Of a stretch of DNA of 10,865 nt, positions 1 through 7,222 are shown piece after piece. Position 1 is the stretch's first letter, and the number at the start of each line of letters is the position of its first letter. The DNA is from UBA6164 sp964344155 (GTDB lineage: Bacteria; Patescibacteriota; Gracilibacteria; BD1-5; UBA6164). The notes beneath the pieces were generated by a model. That model did no database searches, was not told where the DNA came from, and saw nothing but the letters and a program-made list of their open reading frames with translations. The translations under genes were made by a program, and so were the position numbers. Location of the stretch: contig CAYFMG010000030.1 of assembly GCA_964344155.1 (NCBI GenBank), positions 1 through 10,865 on the forward strand. The letters are read 5' to 3'.

Positions 1-1
1 T

Positions 2-1165
2 ATAACAAACTGATCAGAACAAGTAACAAATACATATAGATGTAATAATGGTAGCTTAGAAACTATATGAACAACAAAATCAACAGTATGTAATCCAAAT
101 TATACATTAAATGGAAGTATATGTGATCCGGATATGGTTAGTGTGCCATGTATAGAATCATGAGCCCCTCTATATGCAACATATACAGTAGTAAATGAGA
201 CAATACCATATGGAACTACAGCAAGTAACTGTAACTGGAACTGTAATAACACATATCATTTAGAATGATGAATATGTAAATCAGATACAAAACAAGAACC
301 ATGTACACAAGCCTGAGCACCAGCAATTAATTCTGAATATGTAATAGTTAATGTAGATGTTACGTGGACTTGATCATGATATACAACTCCTAGTAATTGT
401 AGTTATAATTGTACAGGTGGTTATACATGAACAAACTGTGATATCTCACCATTTGTAGTAGCAACATGATGATCAGTTACAATAGACTGAAATTATAAAA
501 TACATACATTTAATGGTAATTGAACATTTACTGTAACTACTGGTTGAAAAGTTGAATATCTTATAATTTGATGAGGATGATGAGGATGAGATTATTGATG
601 ATGAGGATGATGAGCATGACAGTATAAAACAGCTAATAATTTAAGTATAACTAATTGATCTTATTCAGTAGTTATTTGATCTGGTTGAGCAAGACCTAGT
701 TGAAAATGATGAACATCTTCTTTTAACGGAATATCTTCCGTATGATGAAATTGAGGGAGTGGACGTTTTTCTTCATGATGAACTAGTTGAAATGGTAAAA
801 GTTGATGAGGTTGAGCGGGATGATGTTATTCTGAATCAGGATGATGAGGGTGATGAGCTTCTTCAAATTGAGGTAATTGAGTATGTAATGGGTACGGTTG
901 AGCTGGATGATCAGGTATAGTATCTTCTATTACTTGAACTTCTATAGTAAGATGAGGATGAGGATGAGGATGAAGTGTATGGTGATGAGGTTATCCTGCA
1001 TGAAGTTGATGATCATGATGAGGATGAAAGTGATGAGCATATACAACTGCAGCACAAGCTTGAATGCCTAATACATGAGGATGATGAGGATGATGAGGTT
1101 ATCCTGGTTCGTATGGTAGATGAGGGTGATCTTGAGTTGTAATTATACGTTATCAATATCAATAA
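2..1165 (+). CDS. Cys-rich / glycine-rich surface protein, C-terminal part (5' truncated)
   Basis: Read with TGA as glycine, this frame is open from the window edge to TAA at 1163 (387 residues, no start in view). Residues 1-147 are rich in Cys, Asn and Thr, with 11 cysteines. They contain two imperfect ~50-residue repeats of the pattern C-x3-GAP ... Y-x-(V/I)VN ... SNC-x-(Y/W)NC ... G-x2-C. From about residue 148 the chain becomes a glycine-rich domain: a beta-strand entry (YKIHTFNGNGTFTV), then VEYLIIGGGGGG, ITNGSYSVVIGSGGAG, many GG runs, and the ending GGSGVVIIRY. That succession matches the glycine-rich domain known from phage tail fibres and bacterial adhesins. The family resemblance is recognition from memory; a role in attachment to a host cell is inference. 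No membrane anchor or sorting signal is seen at the C-terminus, so any export signal lies in the missing N-terminus. The gene ends at a strong terminator. Confidence 0.85.
569..1099 (+). repeat. TGA/GGA glycine-codon microsatellites
   Basis: Within the glycine-rich domain the DNA is built of tandem TGA and GGA codons. The clearest tracts are 569-619, 953-973 (seven alternating TGA/GGA codons) and 1076-1099. Between them are shorter GATGAG/TGATGA runs. In the real frame they encode Gly runs; in a neighbouring frame the same DNA reads as Asp/Glu-rich and open. Such tracts are prone to slippage, so glycine-run length may vary between strains (inference). Confidence 0.8.
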
Positions 1166-1170
1166 AACAA

Positions 1171-1206
1171 AAAAAGAATGATATAATTTTATATCATTCT
1201 TTTTTT
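1171..1206 (+). terminator. Intrinsic terminator of the surface-protein gene
   Basis: A near-perfect 15-bp stem starts with AAAAAGAATGATATA (1171-1185). It has a four-base loop and its complement continues into a T run ending at 1206. It lies 5 bases after the stop codon. The A-rich left arm means it could also work on the opposite strand. Confidence 0.9.
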
Positions 1207-1217
1207 GTAAATAAAAA

Positions 1218-1244
1218 TTGAAAAAAATAAAAAATAGTTATACT
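1218..1244 (+). promoter_or_regulatory. Possible sigma70-type promoter for the M48 protease gene
   Basis: TTGAAA at 1218-1223 and TATACT at 1239-1244 are separated by 15 bases, slightly short of the usual 17. They lie between the upstream terminator and the ATG at 1278. The layout resembles the TTGAAA/TATAAA pair in front of metG. In such AT-rich DNA this is only suggestive. Confidence 0.4.
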
Positions 1245-1277
1245 TAGAATAACAATATAATTATTAACAATAGTAAA

Positions 1278-2519
1278 ATGGTAGAAACTATATTTTATGT
1301 GATAATCGGATTATTTATTTTTGAATTTGTTTTGAGTAAAACCCTAGATTATTTAAATACCCTTAACTGGACAACAAAATTACCAAAAGAATTAAAAGAT
1401 ATATATGATGCTAAAGAATATAAAAAATCTATGGATTATGAAAAAACTAATTACGATTTTTGAAAAATTTTTGGATGATTCTCTTTTGTAGTAATGCTTC
1501 TTTTGTTAATATTCTGAGTATTTTGAGAATTTTATGATTACATTTGAACTTGTGTTGAAAATGAAATCCTTAAAACACTATACTTTTTTGGTATAATTAT
1601 GTTAATTCAAACTATTATAAATCTACCATTTAGTTATTATCAAACATTTGTAATAGAAGAAAAATTTGGTTTTAACAAAATGACAAAATCTCTGTTTTTT
1701 ACAGATACTATTAAATGATTATTTATATCAGTATTAGTAGGTTGACCCCTGCTAGCTCTTATTACTTGGATATATTTAGAAACAGGAGAAAACTTCTGGT
1801 TATATACTTGGTGAGTAGTAACTATTTTCTCAGTGTTTATGATGATGTTTTATAGTAGTTTAATAGTACCTATATTTAACAAACAAACACCATTAAAAGA
1901 GTGAGCTTTGAGAACAGCTATAGAAAAATTTGCAACAAAAGTATGATTTAAATTAGATAATATATATGTAATAGATTGATCAAAAAGAAGCTCAAAAGCA
2001 AATGCTTATTTCTCAGGTTTTTGACCTAAAAAAAGAATAGTATTATATGATACACTTATAAAAGACCTAACAACAGCTGAACTAGTTTGAGTACTAGCTC
2101 ATGAAATAGGTCATTACAAGAAAAAACACACTCTACAAATGTTTGCTTTTTCTACTATACAAACAGCTATAATTCTTTATATATTAGGATTAGCTCTTGC
2201 TATGCCAGAAATCTCTCAAGCTATGTGAGCCTCATGAGCTAGCTTTGCTGTATGAATGGTTGCTTTTGGTATATTATTTTCTCCTATTTCTATTATATTA
2301 TGACTTATGTCAAATGTGTTATCAAGAAGAAATGAGTACCAAGCAGATGAGTTTGCATGAGTTAATTACAGACCAGATAAATTAAAAAATGCTTTGATAA
2401 AACTATCTAGAAATAATTTAAGTAACTTAAGACCTCATCCAGCTTATGAGTTTTTTAATTACTCACACCCAACAGTTTTAAAAAGATTAAAAGCTTTAGA
2501 TGAAATAAAAAAATCCTAA
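1278..2519 (+). CDS. Ste24-type M48 family integral membrane zinc metalloprotease
   Basis: The protein has 413 residues when TGA is read as Gly; under the standard code it stops after 61. It matches the CAAX prenyl protease 1 (Ste24p, M48A) architecture. An N-terminal membrane segment (about 4-20) and several more hydrophobic segments are followed by the zinc motif HEIGH (residues 275-279), with Glu276 as the catalytic base. Two further membrane segments follow, then EYQADEFAG starting at Glu353, the expected third zinc ligand. Near the end is SHPTVLKRLKAL, matching the family's SHPP-x-x-R-I-x-AL signature. Length fits the family (about 400-450). Bacterial members are thought to act in membrane-protein quality control or peptide processing; there is no evidence of prenylated substrates here, so the substrate is unknown. 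It starts at the first ATG after an A-rich leader without a Shine-Dalgarno motif. It appears monocistronic, flanked by an upstream terminator and a downstream insertion element. Confidence 0.92.
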
Positions 2520-2644
2520 ATCGTAAATATTTTTGTATTTTTATTATTCTTGTTCTATAGATTATGATAATAGAATTATATTTGAATTGTTGAGTGATTG
2601 AAAAATATTATTACTTTTAGTATGAAATTATAGTATTTATAAGT
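2520..2644. other. Intergenic spacer without a recognisable gene
   Basis: AT-rich DNA between the protease gene and the insertion element. The only structure seen is a weak inverted repeat, TTCTAT (2553-2558) with ATAGAA (2570-2575). No open frame with coding character is visible in any reading frame, even with TGA as Gly. Confidence 0.5.
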
Positions 2645-2676
2645 AAAAAAAGTAAATTAAAATTTGCTTTTTTTTT
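2645..2676 (+). terminator. Hairpin plus T-run: terminator and/or left end of the IS200-like element
   Basis: A 14-bp stem (left arm 2645-2658, right arm 2661-2674, one T.G wobble) has a 2-base nominal loop and runs into T's ending at 2676. It ends 7 bases before the transposase ATG. It could terminate protease transcription. IS200-family elements also typically carry a left-end hairpin that blocks transcription entering tnpA. The sequence does not decide between these. Confidence 0.7.
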
Positions 2677-2683
2677 CGTAACG

Positions 2684-3127
2684 ATGAAAATTAAAAAGCT
2701 GAGTCACAGTACTTATTATCACTGCTATCATATCGTGTGGTGAACTAAATATAGAAGGAAGTTTTTAAAGCTATATGTAAAAGAAGCTTTATTAAAACAA
2801 CTAAAGCGTTTAGAAGAAAATTATCCAACATTGCACTTTGAGGCGGTAAATGTTGATGAAGATCATGTACACATGCAATTGGAAATAGCACCAACGATAA
2901 GTGTATCAGAGGCAGTACAGAAGATAAAAACATTTACTAGTCGAAATCTTAGAAAAGAATTTAAATTCATTGAAAGGATATACTTTGAGAAGGAGTGAAT
3001 CTGGAGTGTTGGATATTTTTCTTCCACGATATGAGTAAACGAAGCCACAATAAGACGATACATATAAGAACAATGAAAAGAAGATTATCCGTCGCCACAA
3101 ACAGCTTTTGAATTTGAGTCGCCGTAA
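2684..3127 (+). pseudogene. tnpA: IS200/IS605 family Y1 transposase TnpA, interrupted by an in-frame TAA
   Basis: From ATG 2684, with TGA as Gly, the frame gives 127 residues to TAA at 3065. It then continues coherently for 19 more codons to TAA at 3125. The N-terminus (HSTYYHCYHIVWGTKYRRK) matches TnpA. The HUH metal motif is H61-V-H63 within DEDHVHM, and GYFSSTIG follows. The catalytic tyrosine is Y126 in RRYI. The TAA is codon 128 and is followed by EQGKED, so the expected Tyr-x3-Gln pair is Y126 and Q130, with the stop between them. ISHp608 TnpA has H64/H66/Y127/Q131, so the spacing fits. The likely ancestor had Lys, Glu or Gln at codon 128, one base from TAA. The product as encoded should lack the catalytic Gln and the tail, so it is probably inactive unless the stop is read through or is a sequencing error. 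Glycines are TGA at four of five positions, so the element is adapted to a recoded host. Confidence 0.85.
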
Positions 3128-3134
3128 AAGGAAA

Positions 3135-3163
3135 CCCCGGATGTAGCGTAGCGGTATCCGGGG
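3135..3163 (+). repeat. Right-end hairpin of the IS200-like element
   Basis: CCCCGGAT (3135-3142) pairs with ATCCGGGG (3156-3163). The intervening 13 bases continue as G.T wobbles, one A/G mismatch and a GC-gta-GC tip, making a nearly complete imperfect hairpin. It begins 7 bases after the end of the full-length transposase frame and is strikingly GC-rich against its surroundings. TnpA proteins recognise such structures as single-stranded DNA at the element ends. Confidence 0.75.
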
Positions 3164-3212
3164 AGGAGGTCCTTTGAGATTTTTTAATGTATATTAAAAG
3201 TGTATAAAAGTT

Positions 3213-3240
3213 TTGACAAGGGAAGTTAATTAGATAGACT
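3213..3240 (+). promoter_or_regulatory. Possible promoter for the PD-(D/E)XK gene
   Basis: A perfect TTGACA -35 box lies at 3213-3218, with TAGACT at 3235-3240 as the best-spaced -10 candidate (16-base spacer). A perfect TATAAT at 3246-3251 is 27 bases away, too far for the same -35. The gene begins at 3274. Confidence 0.45.
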
Positions 3241-3273
3241 GTTATTATAATTTTAAAAATTAAAATAAAAATT

Positions 3274-3888
3274 ATGACTGAAAGATTAGATAGAATGGAA
3301 AAAATGTTGGAGTGATTATTGAAATCACAAGAAGAATCATGAAAAAAGTTTGATAAACAAATGAAGGAATCATGAGAAAGATTTGATAAACAAATGAAGA
3401 AAATACAAGAAGAAACAAAGAGAATGCAAAAAGAAACAAAGGAAATGAAAAAAACATTAATATGAATGTGAGTGACACAATGAGATATATCAGAGAACTT
3501 AATATATGATAATTTTTGAAATGTATTTAAAGGGATTTGAGAAGAAATAAATACAATAAATAGAAATGTAAAATTATATAATAAATGAAGAATAAGATGA
3601 GAGTTTGATATAGTATGAATAAATGGAACAAAAATATTTATATGAGAGACAAAAACAAAACTAACAAAAGATCATATAGATAAATTAATAACAAAAACTA
3701 TACCAATATTTAGGAAGTATGATAAAAAACATGAATGAATGGAAATATATGGGGTTATATGAGCAAGAGTAATACCAGAAAAAGTATTAAAATATGCTTG
3801 TGATAAATGATTATATGTATTAAAAGAGAAAAATAATGGAAATGCAGAGATGGTAGAAAAAAGTTTAAAAACAGTAAAAAGTTTATAA
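3274..3888 (+). CDS. Coiled-coil protein with a PD-(D/E)XK nuclease-like domain (DUF3782-like)
   Basis: 204 residues with TGA as Gly. Residues 1 to about 62 are a charged Lys/Glu/Gln/Met-rich coiled coil with a tandem 11-residue repeat (ESG-x2-FDKQMK). A conserved-looking stretch, SENLIYDNFGNVFKG, follows. Then comes the nuclease core: EFDIVGINGTKIFIGETKTKL with D112, E125 and K127, the D-x12-E-x-K signature of the PD-(D/E)XK fold. A further helix/strand part (IYGVIGARVIPEKVLKYA, then GLYVLKE) closes the domain. The arrangement matches the widespread 'DUF3782 / PD-(D/E)XK' proteins of uncharacterised role. The active-site residues look intact, so DNA cleavage or binding is possible, but the substrate is unknown and no partner gene (methylase, toxin-antitoxin, repair) is adjacent. 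It is a single gene ending at a shared terminator; its upstream neighbour is the IS element. No Shine-Dalgarno motif is seen before the ATG. Confidence 0.82.
3334..3399 (+). repeat. 33-bp in-frame tandem repeat in the coiled coil
   Basis: Bases 3334-3366 and 3367-3399 are two direct copies with 30 of 33 positions identical by eye. Each encodes ESG-(K/E)(K/R)-FDKQMK. The unit is 11 residues, a length that fits coiled-coil extension by duplication. Confidence 0.85.
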
Positions 3889-3921
3889 AAAAGAACTATT
3901 TTGTGAAAATAGTTCTTTTTT
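3887..3921. terminator. Bidirectional terminator shared by convergent genes
   Basis: The stem has left arm AAAAAAGAACTATTTT (3887-3902), a 3-base GTG loop and its full complement ending in a T run at 3921. It overlaps the last two bases of the plus-strand TAA (3886-3888) and the first two bases of the minus-strand stop (3920-3922). Because it has A's on one side and T's on the other, it can terminate transcription arriving from both directions. Confidence 0.9.
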
Positions 3922-5461
3922 ACTTTTCAACCTTAGGTAAATCATGAAAAGTTTCTTTCTTGAACTTTGGTCTTACTTGGATCTTGAAATACTTAGTAAT
4001 AATACCATAAATCAAAACACTTATAATCGGGAATAGTGAAGCAAATGCAATTAATCAGAATCAATCATATAAAGGATCTCTACCCGGTATATTTGTCGCA
4101 AGTCATATTCATAGAGCAGCAACCAAAGGTACTGTTATAGTTGATGTAGTAACTCAACCACTATCATAAGCTATTGAAGTAATATGCTTTGGTGCAAAGT
4201 ATGTAAGTCATATTACAAATAAATATCAAATCATTATATAATAATGAATAAAATCTCAGTATATTATTCTATAAGTTCAAAGAGTTATTCAAAATCAAAC
4301 TCACAGAGCAACAAAGACTCTTAGTATAAAAGCATTAATTTTTCAATGATCTAACTCTGAAGCTTTGTTTGATATAGTAATCAAAGTAGGCTCAGCCATA
4401 GTTGTAGAAAAACCAATTAAAAATGCAAATAAGTATATTATAAAGTGACTATCAAGAGTAGTTAATTGGTTAGCCATCTCTTCTCACAGATTAAATAATC
4501 ACATTTCAAGTCATAAAATGAAAAAATATAATCATAATATAACCATAGCAAAACCTCATAAAATATCTTTTAACTCTTTTTTAGGGATAGACTCTTTTAG
4601 AACAATATATTGAAAGAAAAATATTGTTAATACTATTGGTAATACATCTTTTATTGTATTAAGTAAACCAAAAATAATAGTTTTTAAATTAAAGCTGTTT
4701 ATTACTTCACCTGCTTGTTTTGTAACTTGAGAAGCGATCTCTACTGTATCTGAGAAATTATATATTATAATACCATATACTTGAACAAAAAACATAGGTA
4801 ATAGTGAAGCACAAGCAATTAATCAAAATCAATTAATTACAGGATTTCTTTTTCTGGCTATAGCGGCTATTCATATTCATATAGCTGTAACTAAAGGAAC
4901 AGTAATAGTTGATGTTGTAACTCAACCTAGATCATAGGCTAGTCATACAATTTCTTTTGGAGTAAAATATGTTATTCAAACAACAAGTAAATATCAAATA
5001 ATTATAGGGTAGTGAATAGGTATTCATTTTAATATTCTCCATATTCATAGTGATATAGCTGTTCATACAGATAATGCTACAACATATCTTAATGTAGTAG
5101 GATCTATTTTTCAACTACTTATAGCTGCTGCTTTTTCAGCAATTACATATAATGCTGGTTCAGCTATTGTTGTAGAAAAACCTACTAAAAATCAAAAAAA
5201 CATTATAAGGAAATATCCCTTTTTCTTGGTAAAACTCTTTGTTAATCTTTCTCAAATAGGAAAAATACCATATTGTAATCACATTAGAAAAACAGCAAGT
5301 CATATAGCAACAATTACTAATCATATACTTGTTTCTTTCCAGTTATCAGGAACTGTTTGTAATATTATAAGTTGAAAAAATAATATTACTGCAATTATTG
5401 GAGTTAAGTCTCTAAAAGATTCTTTTAGAAATTTAAAAAAAGTTTTACTTAAGTGATGCAT
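3920..5461 (-). CDS. DUF1538 family membrane protein, two fused repeats (putative cation/proton antiporter-like)
   Basis: 513 residues on the minus strand when TGA is Gly, from ATG (complement of 5459-5461) to TAA (complement of 3920-3922). It is almost wholly hydrophobic, with perhaps 12-14 membrane segments, and is an internal duplication. GFSTTIAEP at 94-102 recurs as GFSTTMAEP at 350-358, and GGVTTSTITVP at 179-189 recurs as the same motif at 435-445. Both pairs are offset by exactly 256 residues. Each half ends with an NGFGLIACASLLPM- or DGFGLIAFASLFPI-type segment. This matches DUF1538 (Pfam PF07556). A two-subunit DUF1538 pair (UmpA/UmpB) from a halophile has been described as a Na+/H+ antiporter; here both units lie in one chain. 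Transport function is inference from that family. It is transcribed alone, divergently from metG, and ends at the shared terminator. Confidence 0.88.
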
Positions 5462-5468
5462 AAGTTTT

Positions 5469-5497
5469 ATTATAATATAAATATACTTAGATTTTAA
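5469..5497 (-). promoter_or_regulatory. Possible minus-strand promoter for the DUF1538 gene
   Basis: Read on the minus strand, a perfect TATAAT lies at 5474-5469, with a weak TTAAAA -35 candidate at 5497-5492 (17-base spacer). The -10 box is only 7 bases from the ATG, so transcription would start at or next to the start codon, implying a leaderless or very short leader. A GTTAAAAT direct repeat lies just upstream. Suggestive only, in very AT-rich DNA. Confidence 0.35.
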
Positions 5498-5526
5498 CAT
5501 ATTTTAACTTAAAATACAAAAAACTC

Positions 5527-5554
5527 TTGAAAAAATAGAAAAAAAAGGTATAAA
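5527..5554 (+). promoter_or_regulatory. Probable promoter for metG and perhaps the downstream operon
   Basis: TTGAAA at 5527-5532 and TATAAA at 5549-5554 are spaced by 16 bases, with an A-rich spacer ending in GG. The metG ATG follows 26 bases after the -10 box. This is the last promoter-like pair I can see before the yvcK-like gene, so it may drive metG, galU, pgi and yvcK together. Confidence 0.55.
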
Positions 5555-5580
5555 CTAAGCAATAAAATTTAATAATAAAA

Positions 5581-7104
5581 ATGAAAAATACATTTTATAT
5601 AACAACACCGATATATTATACAAATGGTATACCGCATATAGGGCATGCATATAGTTCACTTATAGCTGATAGTATAGCTAGATACAAAAAGATCTCAGGG
5701 AAACAAACTAAGTTTTCTACATGAGTAGATGAAAATAGTCAAAAAGCTGTTCAGGCAGCTCTAGATTTAAATATGGAAACAATGCCATATTTAGATATGA
5801 TGGCAGAAAAACATAAAGCAGTATGGGATTGATTAAAAATAGACTATACTGATTTTATAAGGACTACAGAAGACAGACACCATAGTTTTGTAAAAACAGT
5901 ATTACAAAAATCATTTGATAATGGAGATATTTATGAATGAGAATATGAGTGAATGTATTGTGTATGATGTGAAGCATTTAAAAAAGATGAAGACCTAATA
6001 GAAAAAGACTGAGAAAAAGTATGTCCAGATCATCTAAAAGCACCAGATCAAATTAAAGAAAAAAACTATTTTTTCAGACTTAGTAAATATGAAGATAAGT
6101 TAAAAGAATTTTATAGTACAAATCCTGATTTTGTAAGTCCTAGTGATAGATTTAATGAAGTAAAAGCTTTTGTAGATAGATGACTTGAAGATTTTTCTAT
6201 ATCAAGAGAAACAAATAAATTTGGTATTAGTTTACCATTTGATGAAGAACAAGTAACATATGTATGGTATGATGCACTTTTTAATTATTTAACTGTGTGT
6301 CAAAACTGAGATGAAGAATTTTGGCCAGCAGATTTACATGTAGTATGAAAAGATATTATAAGATTTCATGCTATTTATTGGCCAGCAATGCTTATGAGTG
6401 CATGATATGAACTTCCAAAACAAATACTTACAACATGATTTTTTACTGTAGAATGACAAAAAATTTCAAAATCACTTTGAAATGCTATAGATCCAGTAGA
6501 ATTCTCAGAAAATTATAGTAAAGATATGCTTGTATTATATTTACTATCAAGCTTTAATATCTGACAAGATTGAGATTTTGATCACAATCAAGCTATACTT
6601 ATGTATAATGCAAAATTAGCAAACAATTTTTGAAATCTAGTTAATAGAGTAGTTGTTCTTACTTTGAAACTATGACTTGAGAATGGGTTAGATTGAAATA
6701 TGAATAGTGACATAAAAGCTAAACTAGATAAATATACAAATAATTTTGATAAATCTTTAAATAATTATAATTTAAAAGAGTGACTAGACGAAACATTTTT
6801 CTTTTTGGATGATTTGAATAAATATGTTGATGAAACACAACCTTGGACTTTGATAAAAGATGAAGAAAAAAAAGATGAAGCTATAGAAATATTTTATACA
6901 ATAGCAGAATCTTTAAGACAAGTATGAATGAATCTATACACATTTTTTCCAGAAAAAATGACAGAATTATTTCATAAAATTGGACTTGAAAATGTAACCA
7001 AAGACCTAGATGAATGAAAACTACAAGAATTAAGAGCTACAAAACAAATATTTATGATAAAAGAAAAAGGAGATGCCTTATTTAAAAGAGTTGAAGTGTT
7101 ATAG
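5581..7104 (+). CDS. metG: Methionyl-tRNA synthetase
   Basis: This enzyme charges tRNA-Met with methionine using ATP in the cytosol. It has 507 residues with TGA as Gly, ending in TAG. The class I nucleotide loop is H19-I-G-H22 in TPIYYTNGIPHIGHAY. A zinc knuckle has C127-x2-C130 and C148-x2-H151. The KMSKS loop appears as KISKS at 294-298, followed by LGN with a TGA glycine. TYVWYDALFNYL and the GKDIIRFHAIYWPAML segment are conserved active-site parts. The anticodon-binding helical domain follows (NFGNLVNRVV, then DETQPWTLIKD). It lacks the C-terminal EMAP-like tRNA-binding domain, giving the short ~500-residue form. By hand count about 21 of its 29 glycine codons are TGA. It starts at the first ATG after a promoter-like pair and has no Shine-Dalgarno motif. 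The galU gene follows after a hairpin-rich repeat. Confidence 0.97.
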
Positions 7105-7107
7105 AAG

Positions 7108-7200
7108 AATCCCCCTACCTTAACAGGTATCCCCCTTATTAAGGGGGAACTAAGAAGTCTTCCCTTAGAAAGGGAAGTACCCCAAAGGGGGGATGGGATT
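7108..7200. repeat. Multi-hairpin palindromic interspersed repeat, copy A
   Basis: A GC-richer 93-bp block lies between metG and galU, bounded by AATCCC (7108-7113) and its complement GGGATT (7195-7200). Inside it are four hairpins: TACCT/AGGTA (7116-7129), TCCCCCTT/AAGGGGGA (7130-7148), CTTCCCTT/AAGGGAAG (7159-7177) and CCCC/GGGG (7180-7190). It begins 3 bases after the metG stop. Its right half, reversed, matches the left half of copy B at 9352-9395. It resembles a REP- or MITE-like non-coding repeat. No stem is followed by a long T run, so it is not an obvious terminator. Confidence 0.8.
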
Positions 7201-7222
7201 TTAAAATTAAAAAAATAATAAA

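Larger units (their letters stand above)
2645..3163 (+). mobile_element. IS200/IS605-like single-gene insertion element (approximate bounds)
   Basis: A Y1 (HUH) transposase reading frame is flanked by a hairpin on its left (2645-2676) and a GC-rich hairpin on its right (3135-3163). That is the standard layout of a tnpA-only IS200-type element with subterminal secondary structures and no terminal inverted repeats. No tnpB is present. The exact ends cannot be set from one copy because these elements make no target duplication; the true ends probably lie a few to tens of bases outside the hairpins. Codon choice (gcg, cgt, acg, cga) is less AT-biased than in the neighbouring genes, consistent with transfer. 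Confidence 0.75.

Noticed and set aside
569..1130. An Asp/Glu-rich open reading frame (GAT GAG repeats) offset from the surface-protein frame
   Set aside because: It is the shadow of TGA/GGA glycine codons. The true frame has conserved adhesin-like motifs on both sides and ends at TAA next to a terminator.
1278..1463. A separate 61-residue membrane protein ending at TGA
   Set aside because: It is simply the N-terminus of the Ste24-type protease up to its first glycine TGA; homology continues through to HEIGH and beyond.
2745..3100. Three overlapping minus-strand open frames opposite the transposase
   Set aside because: They have no recognisable motifs and lie antisense to a frame with clear TnpA features.
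4932..5114. A 60-residue minus-strand frame inside the DUF1538 region
   Set aside because: It is out of frame with the DUF1538 protein, whose duplicated motifs show the correct frame.
7130..7190. Hairpins of repeat A as ordinary rho-independent terminators
   Set aside because: The GC stems are not followed by T runs but by A/G-rich sequence, and several are stacked with complementary outer ends, which fits a repeat element better.
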